Source: Candidatus Albibeggiatoa sp. nov. NOAA
GTDB lineage: Bacteria; Pseudomonadota; Gammaproteobacteria; Beggiatoales; Beggiatoaceae
Direction of reading: 5' to 3'
Assembly: GCA_025800385.1 (NCBI GenBank)
Contig: JAOXRS010000154.1
Span: 1-43,729 of the forward strand
DNA: 43,729 nucleotides
Part shown: piece after piece, positions 32,960 through 41,621 of the stretch
Layout of the letters: each line of letters starts with the position of its first letter
Position numbering within the stretch: position 1 is the stretch's first letter
The notes under the pieces: generated by a model
The model's input: the letters and a program-made list of their open reading frames with translations, nothing else
Told to the model about the DNA's origin: nothing
Databases searched by the model: none
Translations under genes and position numbers: made by a program

Positions 32960-34738
32960 ATGTCTTTTACTCCAAGGTTTGCTTTTGTTAGCTTACTGTT
33001 ATTCTCGTCGTTTAGTCACGCGGAATCGATAAAATATCTTCAATGGTGGGATGAATATTTACCAACCCGTGAAGAGCTTCCTACTTCTTTAATTTATAAT
33101 CAAAAAGCAGTTATTGAGCATCATCTTGATATTGATGGGGATGGGGTCGAAAACGATACTTTATTGTGTCGTCCATTCAAAATGGCAGAACCATTTAATC
33201 CACCCACAATGTGCCCTCGTGATAAGGTATGGGCAAACTATCGTGATGACCGTCCTAGTGGGCGTTTTTATGGCGGGATCACCGCAAACTTTCTCAACGT
33301 GTCTGATATTACCAGAATCAATACCCGTGATGAGGAAGTGCCTGCAATTTCTAAATTTTCTCAAGATACCGTACAAAATGATGGGGCTTCAATCCATTTA
33401 TATGAACCACGTTACCCTCATAATGTAATGCGAGCTTTAAATCGTCGCAGTGAAGTATTTTGGGCGGATATGACCCTATTTGTGGTTGACCCCGGTTGGA
33501 CAAGAACCGCGAAAGCATTTTATTCGGTTGATGATGCTGCAGTGAATTTCAGTGCTTTGTTTTTATGGAAAAAAGAAGATTTTGTCAATGGAGGCTCATC
33601 AGCTGACAAAATTGTATTTGATGAAACCAGTAACATTGTGGTCGATTTAACACGGCACTGGATCAACGTAGAAGATGCGCGTTTTATCGTACAAGATGGC
33701 GATCAACTTTGGATTAGTGAGTATGTTTTTGAGCATTTGAAAATTAGCCATACAATTCGTTTAAATCCTTTGCATTCTCGTTGGGCAAAATATAATCCTG
33801 AAGATTGTGATATAGAATTGGATTTAGACAATATTGAGTTTGTAGAGCATAAGTTCACAGATGTACAAGGGGTGGGTGCTTATTTTGCGCGTTATTCTTA
33901 TATGCCATCAGATCAAGACCCTCAAAGCCTTGTTTTTATCTTTGATAATTTTCAACTTTTCGCTACCAGTGATCCAACTGATGAACCATCACAACGTACT
34001 ATTCCCAGTGTAGATGTTAAAGTTGCGCCTAGTTTTGCTTTTGATGATGTGTTGCAGCCTGTTGCCAGTGAAGCATTATTTTCTACAGGTGTATCTGTTA
34101 ACGGCAGTCCGATCCAAGCCCACGCCAGCGATCAGTTGGATATTCGTGGTGTGATTACGCCTGATCCTGAACACGTAGGTAAAAAAGCTGACATCATTGC
34201 TTTAGTTGGTTATTTACCAAGTATTGATGCTGATCCCTCTGAGTTGCAAGCTTATATGCTAAATAGTAAAGGTGCAATTAAGCCTTGGAATGGGAATGTA
34301 AATAATTTAGCGGCTTTAAATATTGATGTAACCTTAACGCCAGAATATCGTGTGCAATTATTCCCTGTCAGTATTGAGCGGTTTAAAAATAGTGCGACCA
34401 TGGATTCAGTGGTATTGAGTTGTGATGACCGTCCAGCAACATATACAGGCATATATGGTCAAGCAGGCGTTTTATTAATTTATTATGGTTATATTTTAGA
34501 AACGGGCGAGTTAGTGTATTCACAACAACCAATCATTGTAGAATTGTTACCTGATCCTGTAGTTGAAGAACCTGTAATCGAAGAAACATCGACAGAAGAG
34601 GAAGTTCAACCTAACCCTGTAGCCGAAGAAGCATCAACAGAGGAAACACAACCTGATTCTATGGTTGAACAACCACCCGTTGATGATAACTCAATAGAAA
34701 CTGTAGACACACAAAGTAGTACACCTACCTCAAGTTAA
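32960..34738 (+). CDS. Large secreted protein, function unknown
   Basis: A 592-residue protein from ATG 32960, with GAGG 8 bases upstream and a clear signal peptide (MSFTPRFAFVSLLLFSSFSH, cleavage near HAES). The first 330 residues include LDIDGDGVENDTLLC (a calcium-binding-like DxDxDG loop), RFYGGITANFLNVSDI and many aromatic and acidic residues. A second beta-rich region follows (about 340-530). The tail is a Glu/Pro/Thr/Val-rich low-complexity stretch (EEPVIEETSTEEE, then AEEASTEETQPD), typical of flexible secreted or surface proteins. I do not recognise the family. It may be periplasmic or extracellular and linked to the neighbouring polysaccharide-modifying gene. Confidence 0.7.
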   Translation: MSFTPRFAFVSLLLFSSFSHAESIKYLQWWDEYLPTREELPTSLIYNQKAVIEHHLDIDGDGVENDTLLCRPFKMAEPFNPPTMCPRDKVWANYRDDRPSGRFYGGITANFLNVSDITRINTRDEEVPAISKFSQDTVQNDGASIHLYEPRYPHNVMRALNRRSEVFWADMTLFVVDPGWTRTAKAFYSVDDAAVNFSALFLWKKEDFVNGGSSADKIVFDETSNIVVDLTRHWINVEDARFIVQDGDQLWISEYVFEHLKISHTIRLNPLHSRWAKYNPEDCDIELDLDNIEFVEHKFTDVQGVGAYFARYSYMPSDQDPQSLVFIFDNFQLFATSDPTDEPSQRTIPSVDVKVAPSFAFDDVLQPVASEALFSTGVSVNGSPIQAHASDQLDIRGVITPDPEHVGKKADIIALVGYLPSIDADPSELQAYMLNSKGAIKPWNGNVNNLAALNIDVTLTPEYRVQLFPVSIERFKNSATMDSVVLSCDDRPATYTGIYGQAGVLLIYYGYILETGELVYSQQPIIVELLPDPVVEEPVIEETSTEEEVQPNPVAEEASTEETQPDSMVEQPPVDDNSIETVDTQSSTPTSS

Positions 34739-34753
34739 TCAATTATGATTTAG

Positions 34754-34797
34754 AGCTGGCATCAGTAATTTTTTTACATTATTCTTGTCAGCTTTTA
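34754..34797 (+). terminator. Probable terminator before ybeY
   Basis: AGCTGGCA (34754-34761) pairs with TGTCAGCT (34786-34793), with one G-T pair and a 24-base loop, followed by TTTTATAA. It overlaps an alternative TTG start at 34785, which supports the later ATG for ybeY. Confidence 0.45.
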
Positions 34798-34832
34798 TAA
34801 CAGACCTATCTACCAATCCAATTCCAATATTT

Positions 34833-35291
34833 ATGCAAGCAAACATTGATATTCAACTCGCTGTTGATATACCCGATTTACCAACCCCTGAGCAGTTTCA
34901 ATTATGGGTGGATACCACACTCACACAAGCACAATTTGAATCAGAACATGAGCCTGAATTGACATTACGCATCGTTGATGAACAAGAAGGTAGAGAGTTA
35001 AACCATACTTGGCGGCAGAAGGATTACGCAACCAATGTATTATCATTTCCATTTGATGCCCCTCCCGAAGTGCCTATTGCTTTATTAGGTGATATTATCA
35101 TCTGTGCTAATGTTGTTGAGAAAGAAGCCTCAGAACAGCAAAAGGCTTTGGAATCGCATTGGGCGCATTTGGTGATTCACGGTGTGTTGCACTTATTGGG
35201 TTACGATCATATTGATGATGAGGAAGCTCAGCAAATGGAAAATTTAGAAGTACATATTTTAAAACAATTAGGTTATCCTAATCCTTACTGA
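34833..35291 (+). CDS. ybeY: YbeY, endoribonuclease / rRNA maturation factor
   Basis: A 152-residue protein from ATG 34833. This is a zinc-dependent endoribonuclease acting in 16S rRNA 3'-end maturation and 70S quality control. The signature [11 protein letters not shown] (116-126) supplies the three zinc-binding histidines 116, 120 and 126. [18 protein letters not shown] (about 57-74) is the other conserved block. Length is normal for the family when counted from 34833. No good Shine-Dalgarno sequence is present. ybeX/corC follows after 2 bases, the usual order, but phoH/ybeZ, normally upstream, is missing from this locus. Confidence 0.95.
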   Translation: MQANIDIQLAVDIPDLPTPEQFQLWVDTTLTQAQFESEHEPELTLRIVDEQEGRELNHTWRQKDYATNVLSFPFDAPPEVPIALLGDIIICANVVEKEASEQQKALESHWAHLVIHGVLHLLGYDHIDDEEAQQMENLEVHILKQLGYPNPY

Positions 35292-35293
35292 AC

Positions 35294-36163
35294 ATGATGA
35301 TGGCAGCAACTATGTCTTCGCAGACTTTAAACTGGTTTAATCGCGTCAAGCAAGCATTATTATCAACAGAGCTCAAGACTAAACAAGAATTACTCGGTCT
35401 TATCCGTGAAGCTCAAAAAAGGGCAGTATTAAGCCCCGATACCTTACAAATGATAGAAGGTTCGTTACAAGTTTCTGAGATGCATGTTCGAGACATTATG
35501 ATTCCTCGAGCGCAAGCGGTTGCTTTAGAAGTTAATGATTCTCCTGATAGTTTGGTTAAAATTGTGGTGGAATCTGGGCACTCTCGGTTTCCTGTAGTAG
35601 GCGAAAATCGGGATGATGTACAAGGCATTTTTCTTGCCAAAGATTTACTTGATTATTACGCCACAGGTCAGCAAGAACCTTTCAATATGCGCGATGTAAT
35701 GCGTCCCGCAATTTTTATCCCTGAAAGTAAACGCCTGAATGTGCTATTGCGTGAATTCCGTACCAGCCGCAATCATATGGCAATTGTAATTGATGAATAT
35801 GGCGGCATGGCGGGCTTAGTCACGATTGAAGATGTGATAGAGCAAATTGTCGGTGATATTGATGACGAGCATGATTTTGAAGATGAGGTATATATCAATC
35901 CGCGTGATAACGGTTATTATTTGGTGTGGGCGTTAACCCCAATTGAAGAATTTAATTTATATTTTGATGTCAATTTAGATGAAGATGAAATGGATACCGT
36001 TGGTGGGTTAGTAATGAAAGCCTTTGGACATTTACCAAAACGCAGTGAAACCATCGATTTTGCAGGGTTTCATTTTGAAGTGATGCGAGCCAATAACCGA
36101 CGGATTCACCTATTACGTATCAAACGCTTAGAAGAGCCTCAAGTTGAACAGTCTGATGAATAG
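35294..36163 (+). CDS. ybeX: YbeX/CorC, CBS-domain protein
   Basis: A 289-residue protein of the CorC/HlyC family. Residues 1-65 are helical (LGLIREAQKRAVLSPDTLQM). Two CBS domains span about 68-190, with the markers VRDIMIPRAQA, GHSRFPVVGEN and YGGMAGLVTIEDVIEQIVGD. The CorC/HlyC transporter-associated domain runs from about 200 to 280 (FDVNLDEDEMDTVGGLVM). The cytosolic protein has been linked to Mg2+/Co2+ efflux and to ribosome-related functions. It follows ybeY by 2 bases, implying cotranslation. lnt, often next in gammaproteobacteria, does not follow; a convergent DUF1963-type gene does. mgtE, also a magnesium protein, lies 4 kb upstream. Confidence 0.94.
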   Translation: MMMAATMSSQTLNWFNRVKQALLSTELKTKQELLGLIREAQKRAVLSPDTLQMIEGSLQVSEMHVRDIMIPRAQAVALEVNDSPDSLVKIVVESGHSRFPVVGENRDDVQGIFLAKDLLDYYATGQQEPFNMRDVMRPAIFIPESKRLNVLLREFRTSRNHMAIVIDEYGGMAGLVTIEDVIEQIVGDIDDEHDFEDEVYINPRDNGYYLVWALTPIEEFNLYFDVNLDEDEMDTVGGLVMKAFGHLPKRSETIDFAGFHFEVMRANNRRIHLLRIKRLEEPQVEQSDE

Positions 36164-36200
36164 CTGAGACGAAGCAAATAATCTATTGTAAAAATATCCA

Positions 36201-36938
36201 CTAATGGCATTGCAACTCTAAAGCATACTGGTCTGGGTGTTGAGGACAATGAAATAAATAAACCAGACCTACATCGCCCCACATGATATTCGCAGCTTCT
36301 TCAGAATCAATTTGTGCAAGGAATTGAAGTGGTTCTCCGCATTGTGGGCAATGATGAATAAAAGCATCACCTTGTATCCATCTTGGGTAACCACCAATCA
36401 AAGTTGCATAGTCGTCAATGCAGCCTAGTTGAGTACAAGCTTCTGTATATATATCCCAACAATCATCCGAATCGATTTCATGACATAAGCCTTCTATATG
36501 TGAAAGCCTGTAATATTCTAAACTATCCAAGTCAGGTAGCACTTTTACATGCTTATTTGCTACAAGGCAGGGTTCAACCGTAAATTCATTTTTGTGTAAT
36601 GGTATGATCTGCTGATAATCTTGCATTGAAGGTTCATGATAACGTTGAACTAACCATTGTCCCATTTCCTCATCTGCCATACCCCAAGGAGAACATTCAA
36701 AGCAATAATAAAATACATATAAGCTATTTGAAGCATTATCCATGAACTGTACAACAAAGCTTAATTCATTTTGACAAGTTGGGCATCGTGGCCAATGATC
36801 TTGTGGTTGGGCATAAGGTATCCCGCCAAATTTAGATTCTATGGAGGCTTTATGAGCAGTTGGTGCAGTGAACGGCTCTAGCATTTTTGCAGTTTTGATA
36901 TGTGGAACTAATAACTGTTCTAACTGTTTATGTTGCAT
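36201..36938 (-). CDS. DUF1963 (YwqG-like) protein with zinc-ribbon cysteines
   Basis: A 245-residue cytoplasmic protein. SKFGGIPYAQPQDHWPRCPT near the N-terminus and WGDVGLVYLFHCPQHPDQYA at the C-terminus match the DUF1963/YwqG pattern. Two possible zinc sites are visible: Cys52, Cys55, Cys79 and Cys82 (CPTC and CFEC), and Cys197, Cys200, Cys231 and His234 (CPQC and CPQH). The molecular function of the family is not established. It is a single gene, convergent with ybeX, and its upstream neighbour is a TonB-dependent receptor gene on the same strand. Confidence 0.7.
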   Translation of the reverse strand: MQHKQLEQLLVPHIKTAKMLEPFTAPTAHKASIESKFGGIPYAQPQDHWPRCPTCQNELSFVVQFMDNASNSLYVFYYCFECSPWGMADEEMGQWLVQRYHEPSMQDYQQIIPLHKNEFTVEPCLVANKHVKVLPDLDSLEYYRLSHIEGLCHEIDSDDCWDIYTEACTQLGCIDDYATLIGGYPRWIQGDAFIHHCPQCGEPLQFLAQIDSEEAANIMWGDVGLVYLFHCPQHPDQYALELQCH

Positions 36939-37012
36939 ATCTAAATACTCTTTTACATTATTAAAGTAAATTGCTTAGATTATAAAAAAGCATACAGACA
37001 ATTATCATTTTT

Positions 37013-39016
37013 TTAGAAATAATATTTCAAGCCCACATATATCCCCCGACCTTGCCTAACAGGTAAGCTATTAATTTGGCCACGTAAAAATTCAGGCATA
37101 TACACCTCTTCATCAAGTAAATTGTAAATATAGGTGTTTAAAATAAGCGCATTATCTGAGGGTAAATTCAACCATTGATCTAATTTGACACGCATGTTTA
37201 ACGTGACCATATGATAATTATTGGCTGGCGGATTGACCATTTTTGGTTTTGGTCGTAGTGGGTTGATATGAGCAGCTGTGTAATAAGTATCAAATAAGCT
37301 CAGCGCAACTGCATGATTAAATTGATAACTTATACCTAACTTAACCATCCAATTAGGCATCAATGTGACATTTTTAAGGCCTTGATTGTTTTCATTGCTT
37401 TGATAAGTGAGAGAGCTTGTAAAAAATATTTTCTCACTCGGCATCCATTTTGACTCAAGCTCAATACCTTGTATTTCTCTTTCTCCTAGATTGGTATAAC
37501 GCAATCTCACCTGATTCGGCATGGGGATGGCTGTGATTAAATCCTGCTGCGTGCTACGATAATAAGTCGCACTAAACTGATGATGCTGAGTATCATAAAA
37601 TACTTGAAAATCATAAGTTTTAATGGTTTCTGGCTTTAAATCTTTTGTCCCTTGCACAACAACGGTTTGTATTGATTTTTCTACTTCGAAGGCAGTTCGA
37701 TACGCTTCACTATATAATATTTTAACGCCCAGATTATCTGAAAATTGATAAATCAAGCCTAACCGAGGCACAAAGCTAGAGCTAATCCCTTCTGGCTGAA
37801 CCCATTGCCCGCCCAGAATAAACTTCGTTTTCTCATTAAACTTATAATCGGCCTGTGTATAAAGTGTATACAGCGTTTCATAATAATTTCTTACTGTTGG
37901 ATAAAGCCGCTCAGGTACATCCTTAGTAGTTGCCAAAGACGCACCTGTCATATACTGTGCTGTTGCACCCATCAACCAAGAAAACTTATCATTTTGCCAA
38001 TAATTCACAATTTCCAATAACCAGTCTTTATTTTCTTGATTTTTACGATTAACTCCTGACTCAAGGTCTGTTTGACGTTGGTTATAAGTTAAGTTGGTTT
38101 CTACATGCCAATGATCGGAAAAATGATGTTTATAGCCAATATCCGCTAAAATCCGTGTTGTTTTAATATCTTGTGCTTGCCATGACCATTGTGGTATTTC
38201 ACCAAAATGTCGCTGATTTGCTCTTAACCAAGTAAAATCAACATTAAATTGCTTGTAATTTGCATTGAAATAAGCCCCCGCATTATATTCATCAAATTGG
38301 GTTTGATTTGATTCCCCAAGTTCATCCACTGCCTGAAATTGCCAGCCTTCTGTTTCTTCAAAATAGCGCAAACCCGTTGTTAACTTTAAATCATTGTGCT
38401 CATGATGTACGTATGTTTCTGTGGCGCGCGTGCCTAAAGAACCTGTCATAACACTGATTTCATTTGTATTTTCATCTGTTTTAGTTAAAATATTAATCAC
38501 GCCCATATACGCATTTGAGCCATATAATACCGACCCCGGCCCTCGAATCATTTCAATTTTTTGAATACTGCTTATCGGGAAAGCAAGGTAAATTGGATAA
38601 TTAAACCCACCTGATATACTTTCCTTAAAAGGCCGTCCATTTAATAATAAAAGTACTTGTGTATCGAGACCGCCAAAACTGCCTCTGACTGCGGTTGAGT
38701 TCTGCGGCACAATGTACATTTGACTTAGATAAGTACTGGTTAAACGGCCTAGCACTTCACGTAAATTATTTGCTCCAAATTTCTCAATTTCCTGTGCAGT
38801 CACAACGGTAATAATCCCCGGTGCATCATGAATACTATCTTGTTTTTTAGATGCAGTAATAACTTGTAAATCCATTAATTCTTCTAAAGAAAGCTGTAAT
38901 AATTCTTGTGTTGCAAAGGCCGCGTCTAATTCAAATGCATTAAGCACATAGCTTGGGTAAATTGATAAAAAAAAGCTTAATGGTATCAAATGCAGATAAG
39001 ACTTTATTTTTTTCAT
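37013..39016 (-). CDS. TonB-dependent outer-membrane receptor, copy 1
   Basis: A 667-residue receptor from ATG 39016, which has a signal peptide (MKKIKSYLHLIPLSFFLSIY) and GGG upstream; an in-frame start at 39040 would add eight residues. The plug domain runs from about 40 to 155: LDLQVITASKKQD-like text, APGIITVVTAQEIEKFGANN, and the conserved IEMIRGPGSVLYGSNAYMGV. The rest is a 22-stranded barrel ending in GRGIYVGLKYYF, with the C-terminal Phe used for BAM assembly. It imports a scarce nutrient such as a metal chelate, but the substrate cannot be read from the sequence. It is a close paralogue of the receptor at 39355. A Fur-box-like sequence lies upstream. Confidence 0.93.
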   Translation of the reverse strand: MKKIKSYLHLIPLSFFLSIYPSYVLNAFELDAAFATQELLQLSLEELMDLQVITASKKQDSIHDAPGIITVVTAQEIEKFGANNLREVLGRLTSTYLSQMYIVPQNSTAVRGSFGGLDTQVLLLLNGRPFKESISGGFNYPIYLAFPISSIQKIEMIRGPGSVLYGSNAYMGVINILTKTDENTNEISVMTGSLGTRATETYVHHEHNDLKLTTGLRYFEETEGWQFQAVDELGESNQTQFDEYNAGAYFNANYKQFNVDFTWLRANQRHFGEIPQWSWQAQDIKTTRILADIGYKHHFSDHWHVETNLTYNQRQTDLESGVNRKNQENKDWLLEIVNYWQNDKFSWLMGATAQYMTGASLATTKDVPERLYPTVRNYYETLYTLYTQADYKFNEKTKFILGGQWVQPEGISSSFVPRLGLIYQFSDNLGVKILYSEAYRTAFEVEKSIQTVVVQGTKDLKPETIKTYDFQVFYDTQHHQFSATYYRSTQQDLITAIPMPNQVRLRYTNLGEREIQGIELESKWMPSEKIFFTSSLTYQSNENNQGLKNVTLMPNWMVKLGISYQFNHAVALSLFDTYYTAAHINPLRPKPKMVNPPANNYHMVTLNMRVKLDQWLNLPSDNALILNTYIYNLLDEEVYMPEFLRGQINSLPVRQGRGIYVGLKYYF

Positions 39017-39036
39017 ATTTTTACCCTGCCCATTTA

Positions 39037-39057
39037 TCATAAATGAGAATTATATTT
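39037..39057 (-). promoter_or_regulatory. Possible Fur box upstream of receptor copy 1
   Basis: ATCATAAATGAGAATTATAT (39037-39056) resembles the 19-bp Fur consensus of repeated GATAAT-like hexamers and lies about 20 bases before the start codon. Several mismatches remain in an AT-rich context, so this is tentative. The rest of 39058-39354 has no gene. Confidence 0.35.
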
Positions 39058-39354
39058 TATTATGAAGTAAGTTAGATATATCTGAACTGGAACTATTGAA
39101 GTAGATTTAAAAAATAGTGTGCAAATAGTTAAATTGATGGCATGATGATTTGCAGAGATTTTTCGAATAACCTTAGCAATAAATTTATATTAGTTATTTG
39201 AAATTTAACAAGATTACTTAAACTTTAAAACTATTCTATAAAAACTGTTTTCCACAGTGGCCATCCATAGCCTATTTATAAATTTCCATTTCTATCCATT
39301 CAGACAATGATATTTTTAACCGCTTATATCATAATATCATTTGAATAACCTTGA

Positions 39355-41358
39355 TTAGAAATAATACTTCAATCCTACATATACGCCCCGCCCTTGTCTT
39401 GCAGGTAACGTATTAATTTGATTGCGTAAAAACTCAGGCATATACACTTCTTCATCAAGTAAATTATAAATATAAGCATTCAAAGCCAGTGGATTTTCTG
39501 AAGACAAGCCTAGCCATTGATTTAATTCTAAACTCATATTTAAAGTCACCATGTGATAGCTGCTAGAGGCAGGATTCACGGCTTGCGTATTCATTGAGCG
39601 AATTGAATTCTCATGCGCTGCACTGTAAAACGTATCGAAAATGCTAATTGCCGTTGCACTGTTAAACTGATAGCTTGCCCCGAGTTTTATCATCCAATTT
39701 GGCATTAATGTAGTATTTTTGACACCTTTATCATTTTCATTACTTTGGTACGTGATCGAGCTGGTTAAGAAAAACTTTTCTATCGGCATTAATTTAGCTT
39801 CTAACTCAATGCCTTGCACGGTGATTTCACCAACATTATCAAAAGTAAGCAGCCCCCCTTGATTGGGTAAAGGTGCAGCGGTGATTAAATCTTGCTGAGT
39901 ACTATGGAAATAAGTGGCATTAAGTTGATAACGTGCTGTGTCGTAGAATACTTGTAAATCATAGGTTTGAATAGTTTCAGGCCTTAAATCTGATTTACCT
40001 ATAATCACAGAGGATTGTATCGAATTTTCAATTTCAAACGCAGTGCGATAAGCTTCACTATACAAGGCTTTAATACCCAACTTTTCGTTAAACTGATAAA
40101 TCAAACCAAGACGAGGCACAAAGCTCCAACCCAGATCATTAGGCTTTACTGCTTGACCACCAGCAATCAATTTTATCTGATCGTTTAATTTATAATCACC
40201 TTGCGCATAAAGGGTATACCACGTTTCATGGTAATCAGCGATAACAGGAAAACCAAATTGAACCGCACCCTTAGTCACGCCTTGCGAATATCCCGTTGTA
40301 TAATAAATCGTTGTGCCTAACAACCATGAAAAAGTATCATTTTGCCAATGATTGGTGATTTCTAACAAATAGTCTTTGCTGGCTTCATCCATGTTGGCTC
40401 TAACTGATTCGAAATTGGTTTGACGCTGGTTATATGTAAAATTGGTATCTATATGCCAGTTTTCAGAAAAAATATGGTCATAACTCACATTTGCTAAGAT
40501 ACGGGTGTTTTTAAAATCTTTCGCCTCCCAGCTCCATTGCGGAAATTCGCCTAAATGACGGTGATTAGAACGTAACCAAGCAAAATCAAAATCAAGTTGT
40601 TTATAGTTTGCATTGAAATAAGCCCCTGCATTATATTCATCATAATCCGTTTGATTTAATACACCATATTCGTCGACCGCTTTAAATGCCCAGCCCTTGG
40701 CTTCTTCAAAATAGCGCAAGCCCCCTGTGAGTTTCAAATCATTGTATTCATGATGCGCATAAGCTTCTGTGGCGCGTGTACCTAAAGAACCTACCATCAC
40801 ACTGACTTCATTGGGATTTTTATCTGTTTTGGTAATAATATTAATCACACCTGTATACGCATTTGTGCCGTACAATACTGATCCTGGCCCCCGAATCATT
40901 TCAATTTTTTGGATACTGCTGACAGGAAATGCTAAATAAATTGGGGCGTTCATGCCACCTGTGACACTCTCTTTAAATGGTCGACCATTGATAAGTAGTA
41001 AAACTTGTGTATCTAAACCTGCAAAACTGCCTCTGATAGAGGTTGCATTTTGGGGAGTAATATAAATTTCAGGTAAATAAGTACTGGTTAGTCGTCCAAT
41101 CACTTCACGTAAACTATTTGCCCCGAACCTTTCAATTTCTTGCGCTGTAATCACGCTAATAATCCCCGGAGCATCGTGAATATTGTCCTGTTTTTTAGAA
41201 GCGGTAATGACTTGTAAATTTAATAAATCTTCTAAGGATAGTTGTAATAATTCTTGCGTAGTGGAGGTTGTGTTAAGTTCAAGTGCATTGGTGGGAGAGA
41301 TGGGATAGAAAAACAAGCTAAGTAATAGATAATTGAAATAACCTTTTGGATTTTTCAT
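39355..41358 (-). CDS. TonB-dependent outer-membrane receptor, copy 2
   Basis: A 667-residue paralogue of copy 1 with a signal peptide (MKNPKGYFNYLLLSLFFYPI). The plug (about 40-155) includes LNLQVITASKKQDNIHDAPG and IEMIRGPGSVLYGTNAYTGV. The barrel ends GRGVYVGLKYYF. By eye, well over half the residues match copy 1. The differences cluster in segments likely to be extracellular loops, for example AVQFGFPVIADYHET against PERLYPTVRNYYET. This suggests duplication followed by a change in ligand or phage/colicin recognition. It has its own promoter region with a 13-bp palindrome, separate from copy 1, and lies downstream of a cytochrome peroxidase-type gene. Confidence 0.93.
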   Translation of the reverse strand: MKNPKGYFNYLLLSLFFYPISPTNALELNTTSTTQELLQLSLEDLLNLQVITASKKQDNIHDAPGIISVITAQEIERFGANSLREVIGRLTSTYLPEIYITPQNATSIRGSFAGLDTQVLLLINGRPFKESVTGGMNAPIYLAFPVSSIQKIEMIRGPGSVLYGTNAYTGVINIITKTDKNPNEVSVMVGSLGTRATEAYAHHEYNDLKLTGGLRYFEEAKGWAFKAVDEYGVLNQTDYDEYNAGAYFNANYKQLDFDFAWLRSNHRHLGEFPQWSWEAKDFKNTRILANVSYDHIFSENWHIDTNFTYNQRQTNFESVRANMDEASKDYLLEITNHWQNDTFSWLLGTTIYYTTGYSQGVTKGAVQFGFPVIADYHETWYTLYAQGDYKLNDQIKLIAGGQAVKPNDLGWSFVPRLGLIYQFNEKLGIKALYSEAYRTAFEIENSIQSSVIIGKSDLRPETIQTYDLQVFYDTARYQLNATYFHSTQQDLITAAPLPNQGGLLTFDNVGEITVQGIELEAKLMPIEKFFLTSSITYQSNENDKGVKNTTLMPNWMIKLGASYQFNSATAISIFDTFYSAAHENSIRSMNTQAVNPASSSYHMVTLNMSLELNQWLGLSSENPLALNAYIYNLLDEEVYMPEFLRNQINTLPARQGRGVYVGLKYYF

Positions 41359-41376
41359 GTTTTTATCCTCTCTTGT

Positions 41377-41389
41377 ATAGACGGTCTAT
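41377..41389. promoter_or_regulatory. TetR-operator-like palindrome before receptor copy 2
   Basis: ATAGAC-G-GTCTAT (41377-41389) is a perfect 13-bp palindrome, 18 bases upstream of the start codon of receptor copy 2. TAGAC...GTCTA cores are typical of operators of several TetR-family repressors. No tetR gene is in the window. The rest of 41390-41559 shows nothing else; a weak AGGGCT/AGCCCT hairpin at 41560-41593 may end the next gene upstream. Confidence 0.45.
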
Positions 41390-41621
41390 TACGTATTAAT
41401 CATTTTAAAATATCAAATATATAATTTTGTTTTTATTGGTATTAAAATCGAATTTAAGCATAAACTTTGCCCAGTTCCAGCTATTTATTGCAAAATTCAC
41501 TGGCCAAGTTAATTTCTTCAATTATTGTATAGATTTGAAATTATGACATTAGCAAGAGAAGGGCTAATAGCTTTCTAAAAACTAAGTAGCCCTCCTTAAG
41601 AAAGGATAGAAATGGTTTGGA

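Noticed and set aside
34785..34832. TTG start giving a 168-residue YbeY
   Set aside because: It would begin inside a probable terminator hairpin, and the later ATG gives the normal family length.
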